Below, piece by piece: positions 52,766 through 62,234 of a stretch of 64,000 nt of DNA. The stretch covers positions 1-64,000 of the forward strand of contig CAZLMW010000001.1 of NCBI GenBank assembly GCA_964560875.1, in the 5' to 3' direction. Position 1 is the first letter of the stretch, and each line of letters begins with the position of its first letter. The notes below the pieces were generated by a model, which saw only the letters and a program-made list of their open reading frames with translations, was not told where the DNA came from and ran no database searches. Position numbers and translations under genes: made by a program. The stretch comes from CAZLMW01 sp964560875. Its GTDB lineage: Bacteria > Myxococcota_A > UBA9042.

Positions 52766-54334
52766 CTACTTGTAGCCGCAGATTCCGCCTTGGTTGCACT
52801 TGCCCTTCTTCTTGCCGTCGGGCGTGGATGGGCAATCAGCATCGGCTTTGCAGGTCGCGACACACTGGGCGCCTTCGCCGGGGATGGTGCGGCAGCCGCA
52901 GAACTTGGTGTTGTCGATGCACTTGCCCTTGCCGGCGCAGTCCTTGTCGGACGTGCACTTCGGCCCGGGCTTGCCGCCGCCCGAGCTGCCGCCACCCGAG
53001 CTGCCGCCCTGCCCGCTGGATGAACCGGAGCCGCCGCTGGACGACCCGGGCCCGCCGACGGGAACACAGTAGCCGTCCTTGGTGCAGAAACCCTGGATGC
53101 CGTTGGAGAACGTGGGACAGTCCGTCGAGACCTTGCAGCCGGGCGCGCACTCGGGGCCCGAGGCGAGGAACGCGCAAGTGCAGATCTTCACCGGGCCGCA
53201 TTGACCTTTGCAGTCGGCGCTCGACTTGCACTTGGTGGGGCCGCCCGAGCTGCTCGAGCCGCCTGAACCACCGCTGGACCCGGAAGACGTAGACGAACCG
53301 CTGGAGCTGCCGCCCGACGAACCGCTGCCCGGAATCGCGATGCAATACCCCTGGGCGCTACAGATCTGCTTGGAGCCGGATTTGTCGGGCGGGCAATCGG
53401 CGGCGAAAAAACAGCCCGCGACGCAGACGTCACCAGTCGGGCCCTTGCCGCACGTGCAGTCCTTGGCCTTGTCGCCGCACTTGCCCTTGCAGTCGAGGTC
53501 CTTCTTGCACGGACAACCCAGGCATGGCTTTGGGGCGCCAGAGGATGATCCGCTGCTGGCTCCAGATGAACCGCTGGACGACGACCCGCCCGATGTACTG
53601 GCCGGGCTGCAGCTGTTGGTCGTGAGCGAGCACGTGCCCTTCTTCAGCTTGGCGCAATCGCCGTCGTTGATGCATTCGACGCAAGCCCAGATGCCGTTGT
53701 TCAGCTTGGCGCACGCCGCAAACGGCGCTTTGCACGCCGCACAAGCCGGGTCGGTCGTCGGGCCGGTGTCCGTGACCTGACCGGCGTCTTGCACCGAACC
53801 GGCGTCCGGCGCGCTCCCGCCAGCATCCGGCACAGCAACGTCAGCGCTTCCCGGACCTGTGTCCACAACCGTCGCGCCGCTGTCGACGGGGCCGGCGTCA
53901 ATGACCGCGCACGTGTTGGTCGACAAGTCGCAGGTGCCGCTCGCGCAATGGGCGTCCTTGCTGCACTGAACGCACAGCCACTTGCCCTGGACCTCGGCGC
54001 ACCCGGGGAACGGCGCGACACAAGCTGCGCAGATGGCGTTCGCGGAGGTATCACCGGCGGTCGATCCCGTATCGGCCGCGCTCGAATCAGGGGCCAGCGT
54101 GGAGGTGTCAGCCGCCGCAGCGCCCGCGTCGGTCACAGAACCGGAATCGACGGCGTTCGAGTCGGCCGGCGACTGCGCCTCCGCGTCATCCGACCCGGTG
54201 TCGACCTGCTCACTACCAGAGTCGGGGTCGGGGCTGTCGTCGAGCGGTTTGGTGCCGCAAGCGCCCGCGAACACGATGGAGGCAAGCGCCATGATCGCGA
54301 CAAGCGCCTTCCTGTCGGACTGAATCGACTGCAC
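52766..54334 (-). CDS. Large Cys-rich lipoprotein with Ser/Gly linkers
   Basis: 522 residues. The lipoprotein signal (VFAGAC) is followed by an Asp/Ser-rich acidic spacer and four to five disulfide-rich domains separated by long Gly/Ser runs (SSGSSGASSGSSSG). Motifs such as CAACVAPFPGCAEVQGKW and CKAPFAACAKLNNGIW recur about 130 residues apart. No enzyme motif. The start is GTG 54334, set by GGAGG at 54339-54343 four bases upstream; the longer in-frame start at 54862 belongs to an unrelated gene fragment. Function: surface-exposed adhesive or protective protein, unknown. Confidence 0.72.
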   Translation of the reverse strand: MQSIQSDRKALVAIMALASIVFAGACGTKPLDDSPDPDSGSEQVDTGSDDAEAQSPADSNAVDSGSVTDAGAAAADTSTLAPDSSAADTGSTAGDTSANAICAACVAPFPGCAEVQGKWLCVQCSKDAHCASGTCDLSTNTCAVIDAGPVDSGATVVDTGPGSADVAVPDAGGSAPDAGSVQDAGQVTDTGPTTDPACAACKAPFAACAKLNNGIWACVECINDGDCAKLKKGTCSLTTNSCSPASTSGGSSSSGSSGASSGSSSGAPKPCLGCPCKKDLDCKGKCGDKAKDCTCGKGPTGDVCVAGCFFAADCPPDKSGSKQICSAQGYCIAIPGSGSSGGSSSGSSTSSGSSGGSGGSSSSGGPTKCKSSADCKGQCGPVKICTCAFLASGPECAPGCKVSTDCPTFSNGIQGFCTKDGYCVPVGGPGSSSGGSGSSSGQGGSSGGGSSGGGKPGPKCTSDKDCAGKGKCIDNTKFCGCRTIPGEGAQCVATCKADADCPSTPDGKKKGKCNQGGICGYK

Positions 54335-54862
54335 GGGGCCTCCGCGACACACAATGAATGTGGGACGAGAGTGTACCAGACACGTTGGCTTTCCCGGTAC
54401 GACAACCCGCTGCCCGAAACGCCAACGATGAAGAGCAGCGGCACGGGCGCCGAAGCGATACATGGAGTCGGCCGAGACCGAGCCGGCCAACACCCGACCG
54501 GGCACCCAGGTCAGAACGGATACAGCTCGCGGTTTGGGCATGCCGGGGTCGCGCACAACTTGGTGCAACGCGCCATCGAGGGCGGCGACGGGCGCGGGAG
54601 TCCAGTCGATGCCGGCGCGCGCGAGTTGCGCCAACCAGGCGAGCTCCGATCCCACCTCGTCGGGATGCCGAAAATCGCCGCGGCGCACGCGCACAACGAG
54701 CCGCCGGCCGTCGTCGGTGTCGAGCCGGAAGATGGCGTTGAACGCGTCGCGCAGCAGCTTCAAACGGCCGGTCAGCCCCCACAGCGGCAGGGCACGTTTG
54801 GCCAATGCGCGCAGGCGACGGGTTCGTGCGCGCGCCGTCAGTTCTGGATATGCCCGCATCAA
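54335..54862 (-). pseudogene. Truncated aminoglycoside phosphotransferase-like (APH) N-lobe fragment
   Basis: The first about 145 residues of the minus-strand frame starting at 54862 read like an APH/homoserine kinase-type N-lobe and hinge: FRLDTDDGRRLVVRVRRGDF (ATP-contact region), SELAWLAQLARAGIDW, RAVSVLTWVPGRVL and FGARAAALHRW. The catalytic HxDxxxxN and DxD elements of the C-lobe are missing; the frame then runs without a stop into the upstream region of the Cys-rich lipoprotein gene. The remnant is therefore non-functional as a kinase, and the lipoprotein starts separately at GTG 54334. Confidence 0.6.
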
Positions 54863-54880
54863 CGGACGATACGCAGCGGA

Positions 54881-55651
54881 TCAGTACGCGGTCCAGCCGC
54901 CGTCCACTGCGAGCACCGCGCCGTTCACATACGCAGCGGCGTCGCTGGCGAGGAAGAGGGCGGCTTCGGCGACTTCCATGGCCTTGCCGAAGCGCGGGAT
55001 GGTCGGAAAGTGCGGCTGGTAGGCGGCCATGCCCTCGGGATGCGGGATCAACGTGGCGGCCATGCGGGTCTGGATCGAGCCCGGCGCGATGGCGTTGCAG
55101 CGGATTCCTTTGCCGCCGTAGAACCAGGCGACCGATCGGGTCAGACCGATCACGGCGTGCTTGGACGTCGTATACGCGCAGCCACCACGCCCACCATGTG
55201 CGCCGGCAGCAGACGACGTGTTGACGATGGCGCCCGATTCCTTCTCGAGCATATGCGGCAAGGCGGCGCGGATGGCGGCGAAAGGCGCGTTGACGTTCAC
55301 CGACATCACGAGCTCAAACATCTCGTCGTTGGTGTCGTGACACGGCGTCAGGTTGTCGAGCACGCCGGCGTTGTTGCAGAGAATATCGATGCCGCCGTAG
55401 GCCTCGACACACTGGTTGACCATGGCCGCGCACGCCGCGGAGTCGCTGAGGTCGACGACAGCCGATTGCACCGTCGCGCCTTTCTCGGTCAGCTCGTTGA
55501 GGACCTTCGCGAGCCGCTTTTCGTCGCGGTCAGCGAGCACAAGCCGGGCCCCTTCAGCAGCGAAACGTCGCGCCATGGAGCGGCCGATACCGGAAGCCGC
55601 GCCGGTGATGAGCGCGGCCTTGTCTGCGAGTCGAGCGGATGCGTTGGACAT
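54881..55651 (-). CDS. Short-chain dehydrogenase/reductase (SDR)
   Basis: 256 residues. Rossmann motif TGAASGIG at 16-23, catalytic NNAG near 93-96, Ser near 146 (NTSSAAG), YTTSK near 160-164, typical classical SDR with SALAPG-like IAPGSIQTRMAA. The Asp in ADRDEKR after strand beta2 indicates preference for NAD(H). Substrate unknown; a 3-oxoacyl or steroid-type alcohol is possible. It lies 48 bases downstream of the TetR gene on the same strand, with GGAGAG before the ATG. Confidence 0.9.
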   Translation of the reverse strand: MSNASARLADKAALITGAASGIGRSMARRFAAEGARLVLADRDEKRLAKVLNELTEKGATVQSAVVDLSDSAACAAMVNQCVEAYGGIDILCNNAGVLDNLTPCHDTNDEMFELVMSVNVNAPFAAIRAALPHMLEKESGAIVNTSSAAGAHGGRGGCAYTTSKHAVIGLTRSVAWFYGGKGIRCNAIAPGSIQTRMAATLIPHPEGMAAYQPHFPTIPRFGKAMEVAEAALFLASDAAAYVNGAVLAVDGGWTAY

Positions 55652-55699
55652 GATCTCTCCGTCAGGCGTTCACGCCCCGTTTTATGCTTGTGGACGCGA

Positions 55700-56290
55700 T
55701 CAAGCAGAGTCGGTCGCGTCGGTCGATTGGATGTGGTGCAACCCGGCCAGCAGCAGACGGGCAGCCTGCTGGGTGTGGGCGACGACCTCGTCGGTGTTGC
55801 GCGCGCCGCAGAGCCAACCGATGAGCTCGGCGTACCAGACCTGCTGGAGCAAGAAGCAGACCTCGTGATCGCCGGGGCTGCCGTCACTGCCGCCGCGCAG
55901 CGCTCGGACGACGAGCGATGTGATCCGGTCCTGGTAGCCGATGATGTGCTCGGCGACGCCAGGATCCCCGGAACCAACGGCGCGTAGCACGGCCCGGGCA
56001 AACCCTTCGCGAGCGATAAGACCGAGCGACGCGGCCTCGAAGAAGAAGGCAACGCGATCGAGCGGGGTCTCGCCGTCGATCGGGAATTCGCGCAAAACGT
56101 CTTCGAACTTGGCGACTTCGGAGTCGAGGGCGGCGACCAGGATCGCCTCCTTGCTGGGGAACCGGCTGTAGACCGTTCCGAGCGCGACACCGCTGCGCGA
56201 AGCCAGATCACGGAGGCGCACCGCTTCAAAGCCCCCCTCTTCGGCGAGGGCGATGGCTTCTTCGATGATCCGGCGGGCGCGTTCCTCCAT
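55700..56290 (-). CDS. TetR-family regulator (KstR-like)
   Basis: 196 residues. The N-terminal HTH is LRDLASRSGVALGTVYSRFPS at about 27-47 of the protein, the TetR signature with GVALGTVY as in KstR/FadR types. The C-terminal ligand domain is divergent. The start Met at 56290 is preferred to the one at 56326 because the perfect inverted repeat at 56299-56312 lies just upstream, where an autoregulatory operator would be. It heads an operon with the SDR gene and probably controls it in response to an acyl-CoA-type ligand; the ligand is inferred from the KstR similarity only. Confidence 0.85.
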   Translation of the reverse strand: MEERARRIIEEAIALAEEGGFEAVRLRDLASRSGVALGTVYSRFPSKEAILVAALDSEVAKFEDVLREFPIDGETPLDRVAFFFEAASLGLIAREGFARAVLRAVGSGDPGVAEHIIGYQDRITSLVVRALRGGSDGSPGDHEVCFLLQQVWYAELIGWLCGARNTDEVVAHTQQAARLLLAGLHHIQSTDATDSA

Positions 56291-56298
56291 GGCCCGAA

Positions 56299-56312
56299 TA
56301 GAACGTGTTCTA
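56299..56312. promoter_or_regulatory. TetR operator candidate TAGAACGTGTTCTA
   Basis: Perfect inverted repeat TAGAAC-GT-GTTCTA, nine bases upstream of the TetR start codon. It fits TNNAACNNGTTNNA, the pattern known for KstR-type regulators. An autoregulatory site is the simplest reading. Confidence 0.75.
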
Positions 56313-56366
56313 ATTCGTGACGTCAAGCGGCCATCGGAGGTCTTGGCGGCGTTTTTCTCTGGTCCG

Positions 56367-59300
56367 CTACAGAACCTTGATCGGCTTGTTGCTGTGGCTG
56401 ACGTTCGGGCCGAGCTGGCCGATGTCGTTGCGCCCCCAGCACCAGACCTGACCGGTATCGTTGACGGCGCAGCTATGGGAGGTGGAGCCGCCGAGGGTCA
56501 AGGACGCGCCACCACCGGAGACATCGCGCCAGGTGCCCGACGCGATGGGCACGACCGGTTTTTCGAAGATCTTCAGCGATCCCGAGAAGCCGTTGCCGAG
56601 CGCGCCATGGAAGCCCACGCCCCAACAGGCCATTTTGCCGTTGATGATGCCGCAAGCGTGCCAGAGTTGGCCGGCGATGATCGTCGCGCCGGTGAGGTGT
56701 TTGGCGACGACGGGCTTGGATTGGTAGGTGCCGTTGTCGCCGCCGGTGGATCCGGTGCCGATCTGACCGTAGTTGTTGAGCCCCCAGCAGCGGATTTCGC
56801 CCGACTTGCGCTTGGCGCAGCTGAAGAAGCCGCCCGCCCACACCGCGACGGCGTCGTTGAGGTTGGCAATGGCGACCGGAGTGCCTTCGCGCGCCTTGGT
56901 GGCGCCGCCGTAGTGCTTGCCGACCTTGCCGTTGCCGACCTGGCCGTACGCGTTGTAGCCCCAGCAATAGACCTGGCCGGTCGCTTCGAGCGCGCAGGCG
57001 TGACCGTAGCCGGCTGAGACGCTGAGCACCTTGCCGACCTTGGTGACGGGCTGCGCCTTGGTTTCGACCTTGTTTGCCGTGCCGGTGCCCGCTTGCCCCC
57101 ACCGCTGGTCGCCCCATGCCCACAGCTTGCCGTCGCTGGTCACGGTGTATGCGGTGAAGCCACCCGCGGCGAGGTCAACGACGTTGGCGAGGCCGACATC
57201 GACGGGTTTGGACTCGTAGTTCTTGCCCTTGGGGTAGTTCGGCGTGTGTTTGCCGTTGCCGATTTGACCAAAGTCGTTGCGACCTGCGCAGACCACGCGC
57301 CCGTTCTTGCGCAGCACGCAGGCGTACGAGAAGCCGGCGCGGATCGACAGGCCGTCGGTGATACCCGTGAAGCTCTTGGTCGGGCCAAGCTTGCTCGCGG
57401 CGATGCCCATCCCGAACTGCGCGCCGTTGTTTTCGCCCCAACATGTGACGGTGCCAGCCTTGTTGTTGCCGGTCGCGCTGTCGTCGAACAGCACGCAATT
57501 GAACGCAGCGCCGCCGGCGAGCTTGCGACACGGTTTGCTGCCGTCGAGCCCACAAAACCCCGCGGCCTTGGGGTCGGAGCAGGTTCCCTTGAGACACACC
57601 TTCTGTTTGCCAGCGACCGAGCACGCGGTGCCGTCGGCGGCCGGAGCGCTTTGACAGAGGCCAGACTTGGGATCGCAGCTGTCGACGCTGCACGCGTTGC
57701 CGTCGTTGCACGCCTTGAGCTTGCCGACGCACTTGCCGCCGCTGCAGCGATCGTTGCTCGTGCACTTGGACCCGTCGTCGCAGGGGCCGCTCGGGCCGGC
57801 GACGTGGTGGCAGAACCCTGTGACGCACTTGTCGAGCGTGCAGATGTCGCCGTCGTTGCATTCGGTGTTGGTGACGCCTTTGCAGAGCTCAGCGGCGACC
57901 GCGACCGGCGCGGGCCGATCGGTCTTGTTGCCGTCGCCGAGCTGGCCCGACTTGCCCGAACCCCAGCAGAAGACGCGGCCATCGCCGAGTCGTGCGCAGG
58001 TGTGCCCGTCGTTTTCGCCGGCGGAAGCGGGGAATGAACCGCCGGCCGCGATCTCGGAGACAGCTCCCGGGAGCTTCACGGGCTGCGGTGTCTCGGTCAC
58101 CCCACTTTTTCCGGCGCTGCCGTTGCCCAGGCCACCGTAGTTTTCGGCGCCCCAGCACGCCACCGAACGGTCGGCGCGGATCATGCAGCGATGGCGCACG
58201 TGGCCGACGATCTGGCGGGCGTCCTTGACCGCGTTGCCGATGACGGGGGAAGCCTCGACGGGCGCGCCGCTGTAACTCTTGATCGTCTTGTAGTTGCCCA
58301 CCTGGCCGGTGTCGTTGCGGCCCCAGCAGGCGTGGCTCCCGTCCGGACGTCGCGCGCATGTGTTAACGGCGCTTGCGGAAAGGCCCACGGCGTCGGCGAT
58401 GCCGGCGGTCACAGGCTTGGGATTGAGCGCGTTCTTGGCGCCGCCCGTGTAGGTGCCGGCGTGGAGGCTGTTGCCCAGCTGGCCAAACGCGTTGCCGCCC
58501 CAGCAGTGGACCTTCTTGTTGGCGGTGCGCGCGCAGATGTGTTCGCCGCCACCGGCGAGGGAGACGACGTCGGCAAGGTTGGCCACGAGCTGCGGGACCA
58601 GCGCGACGTGGCCGGCACCTTGTTTGCCATCGCCAAGGGTGCCGCGTTCGCCGCTTCCCCAGCACATCACGGTGCGGTCGTTGCGCAGCGCGCAGAACGT
58701 CATGCCAGCGGCGGCGATGTCGACGTAGACGCCGGCTGTCTTGACGGCGCGGATCGCCTTTTCGGCGGGCGGATCCAAGCCGTAGGCGCTGGCCTGTTTG
58801 CCGATGCCAATCTCGCCGTGCGCGTTGCTTCCCCAGCAGAAGACCTTGCCGGCGGCGGTCAGCGCGCAGGTCGCATTGAGGCTTGCGGCGATGGTGAGGA
58901 TCTTGCCGCCGCTCGTCCCGGGCCCGATGCCATGGACCGGTGTCACGGGGCTGGCCAGGCTCACGAGATGTCCGCCGCCGAGCTGTCCGAGACTATTGGC
59001 GCCCCAGCAACGCACCATGCCGTCGCCCCAGGTCGCGCACGTGTGCTTCCAGCCGGTCGCGAGCCGCGCGCAGAGTTTGCTGCCGTCCGCTCCGCAAAGC
59101 CCGATAGACGCCGCGGAAACACAGGCCCCGCTGTCGCACACCTTGCCGCCGCCACAAGGCACGTAGGTCGTCGCGGGTTTGGCGACACACCCGAGCTTGC
59201 CGTCGCACGAATCGGTCGTGCAGGCGTTGCCGTCGTCGCATTTCTTGGCCCCTTTGCCCGAACACGCCCCAAAGCCATCGCAGGTGTCGGTCAGGGTGCA

Positions 59301-60338
59301 CAAATCGCCGTCGTTGCACGGCGCCACAGCAGATGCAGGGATGGCCTTGAACACGCACTTGCCGGTGGTCGGATCGCAGCTGTCGTTGGTGCAGGGGTTG
59401 GCGTCGTCACAAGAGCGGAGTTTTCCAGCGCACTTGCCTGCCGCATCACACGTATCGGAGAGGGTGCAGGGGTTGAGGTCGTCGCAGGTGATGGTGGGCG
59501 CGACCGGCGCGGGGACGTGCGTGCAGATACCGACCGCGCAGCCGTCCGCGGTGCATGGATCGTTGTCCGCGCATGGCTTGGGCTGCCCCTTGCAAGCGCC
59601 CTTTTCGCAGGCGTCCTTGACCGTGCAGGCGTTCTTGTCGGTGCAATCGGCGCCCTCGTGACCGGGCACAGCGCCACACTTTCCGGTCTTCTTCACGCAG
59701 CCGTCGAACGTGCATGGATCGCCGTCGTTGCAGACCTTCTTGTCGCCGGCGCAGGTGCCCGCCGAGCAGACGTCCTTGATGGTGCACGGCTGCTTGTCGT
59801 CGCAGGGCTGGCCGTTGTTGCCGTCAACCGACTTGCACTTGCCCGATGCTGGGTAGCAGGTGTCGACCGTGCACGCGTTGCCGTCGTCGCAAATCGCCTC
59901 GTCCGTCGTCCCGTCGCAGGTGTTGTCGACCCCGTCGCAGCTCTCTTCGACGTCTTTGGCGGACTTGCACGCATCCACGCAGAGCTTTGTCTTGAGGTTG
60001 CAGGCGTGCGTCGGGCAGTCCTTGTTGGCCGTGCAGGGTTTTTTCGTGTTTGCGGCGGCGTCGTCGCCTGCGGTGGTCGCGTCGTCGGACTTGGCTACGT
60101 CGCTGGTTGCCGAACCGTCCGTACCGCCGGTTGGCGCGCTATCGGTCGCTGCGGCGGTGTCGGTGGACGAGCCGGTGTCGACTGTGACGTCGGCCATGGA
60201 CGCATCGTCGGTCGGAGTCGTCGTGGTCTGCGAGCTGCCGGAACCACCAGCGTCATCGCTGCAGCCGAAAGCAACCAGAGAGAGGGACGCCAGCGTGCAC
60301 AACGCGACGCGGCCGAGGATGGACGTGGGCGGTGACAT
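56367..60338 (-). CDS. Lipoprotein with two Cys-rich regions and two seven-repeat RCC1 propellers
   Basis: 1323 residues. Lipobox VAFGC (Cys26), Asp/Thr/Ser-rich spacer (26-95), disulfide-repeat region of CxDGNxCTxDxC type (about 98-411), RCC1 block 1 (about 425-806), a second Cys-rich repeat region (820-926) and RCC1 block 2 (about 943-1323). Counting CWG-type motifs gives seven in each block, the number of blades in a complete RCC1 propeller. The start is ATG 60338 (signal peptide); an upstream in-frame start at 60377 adds only a basic extension. Such proteins probably act at the cell surface, perhaps in binding or adhesion; the ligand is unknown. An intact counterpart of the decayed gene at 28156. 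Confidence 0.82.
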   Translation of the reverse strand: MSPPTSILGRVALCTLASLSLVAFGCSDDAGGSGSSQTTTTPTDDASMADVTVDTGSSTDTAAATDSAPTGGTDGSATSDVAKSDDATTAGDDAAANTKKPCTANKDCPTHACNLKTKLCVDACKSAKDVEESCDGVDNTCDGTTDEAICDDGNACTVDTCYPASGKCKSVDGNNGQPCDDKQPCTIKDVCSAGTCAGDKKVCNDGDPCTFDGCVKKTGKCGAVPGHEGADCTDKNACTVKDACEKGACKGQPKPCADNDPCTADGCAVGICTHVPAPVAPTITCDDLNPCTLSDTCDAAGKCAGKLRSCDDANPCTNDSCDPTTGKCVFKAIPASAVAPCNDGDLCTLTDTCDGFGACSGKGAKKCDDGNACTTDSCDGKLGCVAKPATTYVPCGGGKVCDSGACVSAASIGLCGADGSKLCARLATGWKHTCATWGDGMVRCWGANSLGQLGGGHLVSLASPVTPVHGIGPGTSGGKILTIAASLNATCALTAAGKVFCWGSNAHGEIGIGKQASAYGLDPPAEKAIRAVKTAGVYVDIAAAGMTFCALRNDRTVMCWGSGERGTLGDGKQGAGHVALVPQLVANLADVVSLAGGGEHICARTANKKVHCWGGNAFGQLGNSLHAGTYTGGAKNALNPKPVTAGIADAVGLSASAVNTCARRPDGSHACWGRNDTGQVGNYKTIKSYSGAPVEASPVIGNAVKDARQIVGHVRHRCMIRADRSVACWGAENYGGLGNGSAGKSGVTETPQPVKLPGAVSEIAAGGSFPASAGENDGHTCARLGDGRVFCWGSGKSGQLGDGNKTDRPAPVAVAAELCKGVTNTECNDGDICTLDKCVTGFCHHVAGPSGPCDDGSKCTSNDRCSGGKCVGKLKACNDGNACSVDSCDPKSGLCQSAPAADGTACSVAGKQKVCLKGTCSDPKAAGFCGLDGSKPCRKLAGGAAFNCVLFDDSATGNNKAGTVTCWGENNGAQFGMGIAASKLGPTKSFTGITDGLSIRAGFSYACVLRKNGRVVCAGRNDFGQIGNGKHTPNYPKGKNYESKPVDVGLANVVDLAAGGFTAYTVTSDGKLWAWGDQRWGQAGTGTANKVETKAQPVTKVGKVLSVSAGYGHACALEATGQVYCWGYNAYGQVGNGKVGKHYGGATKAREGTPVAIANLNDAVAVWAGGFFSCAKRKSGEIRCWGLNNYGQIGTGSTGGDNGTYQSKPVVAKHLTGATIIAGQLWHACGIINGKMACWGVGFHGALGNGFSGSLKIFEKPVVPIASGTWRDVSGGGASLTLGGSTSHSCAVNDTGQVWCWGRNDIGQLGPNVSHSNKPIKVL

Positions 60339-60413
60339 AGGCGTTTCCGTGCGCCAGCAGCGTACAGGATCCGTCACACCTTTGGCATCGCTCGATGCTC
60401 CAGGCCTGCGCGG

Positions 60414-61607
60414 TCAATCCGGACGGACCGACACGACGCGGCCGAAGTGGGTGACGAGGGTCGGCGACCAGGCGGCCCCATCGACGTTGATGAGGTCGCG
60501 CTCGAAGGTGTAGGACGACCCAGTGCTGCTGTGCTCGACAGTGTCGCGATCGGATTCGGTCCACTTGCCGTCTTTCATCGAGAAGCGCGAGCGCTGCTGC
60601 ATCCGATCGCCGTTGTACGTGTAGGCCCAGCGTCGGTACGGCTTGAAGCTCCCATCGGGTTGCGCGGTTTCGGTCAGCTCTTCGAGCAACCGTCCGTCCG
60701 ACCCAGTCTTGAACGTCATGCGCGAGAGCTGTTTGAGTTCGCTGCCAGACGCGGCCCACGTGCTGCCGGTCGTGGGATGACCGCTGCTATCGAAGGCGAC
60801 CCGCGACTCTGTGGCCAGCTTCACCTTGCCGTCCTTGTCCACCGACGAACGCGTCCACCTGGTGATGCGACCGCCGCTATCGTAGCCGTACTCGTAGCGC
60901 GAGATACTGCTTTTCGGAGACGTGAGGGAGGTTCTCTCAACGCGCTGGAGCCGGCCTGAAGCGTCGTACGTGAACGTCAGCTTCCGGTACGGGGTCCAGG
61001 TTCGCGCGCAGGCTTTGTCGGCGGTGGGCTTGCAGCTCGGATCGGTCTGCTTGCTGGTGTCGTAGGCGACCGCGGTAACTTTGCCGTCGGCGCGGCGCGT
61101 GGCCACCCATCGGCGCTCTTCGACGTACGGCGACTTCTCGTTGTTGTGGTCGCCGCCGATGATCTTCGCGACGCGCCCATTGGCGTCGTATTCGAAGCGC
61201 TGAACGTCGTCTTTCACGGGCTTGTTTGGGGCGATGTGATTGATCTCGATCACTTCGTGCAGGCGCCCGTTCTTGTAGGTCATCAACGTGTGATCTTTGT
61301 CCTGCTCCCACTTGCCGTCCTTGTCGCGATCCCAGTCGACGAGCTTGACGGGCCCGAAGTTGAACAGGGCACCGCCACCAGATGATGAGCTGCCCGACGA
61401 TGAGCTGCCCGACGATGAGCTGCCCGACGATGACGTACTCCCCGAAGAAGATCCCCCTCCGGATGACGACGCCGCTCCCCCCGACGTGCCGGCGTAGACG
61501 CCCCCACCACCGCCCCCGCTACCGGCGACGCAGGCCGGCAAAAGGAGCGCCGTCGTTGCGCAGAGCGATGCGAATGGGGTCAGGCGCGTCGAAAAAGACG
61601 AAATCAC
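60414..61607 (-). CDS. Lipoprotein with Ser/Gly linker and YD-repeat-like domain
   Basis: 397 residues. Signal peptide with PACVAG lipobox (Cys26), a Gly/Ser linker about 31-78 encoded partly by three perfect 15-base repeats, and a domain of about 300 residues rich in F-x-Y-D-x-x-G-R strands (FEYDANGRV, FTYDASGRLQRV, YGYDSGGRITRW) as in YD/RHS proteins. The RHS core and toxin tail are absent, so this is a small YD-type surface protein. The start is GTG 61607, selected by AGGAGG at 61613-61618 five bases upstream. Confidence 0.78.
   Translation of the reverse strand: MISSFSTRLTPFASLCATTALLLPACVAGSGGGGGGVYAGTSGGAASSSGGGSSSGSTSSSGSSSSGSSSSGSSSSGGGALFNFGPVKLVDWDRDKDGKWEQDKDHTLMTYKNGRLHEVIEINHIAPNKPVKDDVQRFEYDANGRVAKIIGGDHNNEKSPYVEERRWVATRRADGKVTAVAYDTSKQTDPSCKPTADKACARTWTPYRKLTFTYDASGRLQRVERTSLTSPKSSISRYEYGYDSGGRITRWTRSSVDKDGKVKLATESRVAFDSSGHPTTGSTWAASGSELKQLSRMTFKTGSDGRLLEELTETAQPDGSFKPYRRWAYTYNGDRMQQRSRFSMKDGKWTESDRDTVEHSSTGSSYTFERDLINVDGAAWSPTLVTHFGRVVSVRPD
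61384..61428 (-). repeat. Three perfect 15-base tandem repeats encoding part of the Ser/Gly linker
   Basis: GATGAGCTGCCCGAC on the + strand occurs three times back to back; on the coding minus strand it reads G-S-S-S-S in the linker of the YD-repeat lipoprotein. Unit number may vary by slippage. Confidence 0.9.
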
Positions 61608-61670
61608 AGCGTCCTCCTGCGGTGGTCACGCGCCAGTGTAGACCGGCAAAGCGGCGCGAGACAGCGAAGG

Positions 61671-62075
61671 CTACGCGGGATCGTCGCGGTTGCGCATGAA
61701 GTCGGCGACCTGGCCGAAGCGCTGGAGCAAGAGGGCGCGTGTCGGTGCGCTGAGCTCGGTGTCGTTGACCGCGATGGTCATACACAACATCCACTGGCGG
61801 GCCGAGTCGCTGTTGATGGCGAACGGCATGTGACGGCGGCGCAGGCGGGGATGACCGCGTTTTTGGATGTAGAGGGGCGGTCCACCGAGCCAGCCGCTCA
61901 GGAATTCGTAGAGCTTGTCGATGCTCGACTGCAGGTCGCTGGGGTGCATCTGCCGGACCTCAGCGGCCGCGGGGTTGCTGTCCATCTCGTCGTAGAAGCG
62001 CTGCACGAGCTTACGGACGCCGGCATCGCCGCCGACCTGGTCATACAGGGTTGGGCGCGGATTGTTGTTGCGCAC
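61671..62075 (-). CDS. glbO: Truncated hemoglobin, group II
   Basis: 134 residues. The 2/2 globin fold is visible: YDQVGGDAGVRKLVQRFYDEM (helix A/B with Phe-Tyr near B9-B10), DKLYEFLSGWLGGPPLY, the proximal-His segment GHPRLRRRHMPFAI, and Trp G8 in RQWMLCM, typical of group II (trHbO). It binds O2/NO in the cytoplasm. The start is GTG 62075 because GGGAG at 62081-62085 is five bases upstream; the longer GTG at 62087 lacks a site. Confidence 0.88.
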   Translation of the reverse strand: MRNNNPRPTLYDQVGGDAGVRKLVQRFYDEMDSNPAAAEVRQMHPSDLQSSIDKLYEFLSGWLGGPPLYIQKRGHPRLRRRHMPFAINSDSARQWMLCMTIAVNDTELSAPTRALLLQRFGQVADFMRNRDDPA

Positions 62076-62234
62076 GTCGTCTCCCACACACAGGGTTATC
62101 CGAAACGGCGCAGGAACCTCGACCTTGGCCGCCTCGCGTCCTTACGTTCGCGTGAGCATCGCTGCGAGGGCTCGTTTCCGATTCAGGAGTCTGATGAGTT
62201 GCCGGCTTTATGCCAGCGGTATCTCAAGCGTGTC

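Noticed and set aside
53789..55987. 732-residue plus-strand frame
   Set aside because: Runs antisense through the lipoprotein, APH fragment, SDR and TetR genes; no coherent domain.
58191..60335. 714-residue plus-strand frame antisense to the RCC1 lipoprotein
   Set aside because: Ala/Val/Gly-rich product of the complementary strand of Cys-rich repeats; typical shadow.
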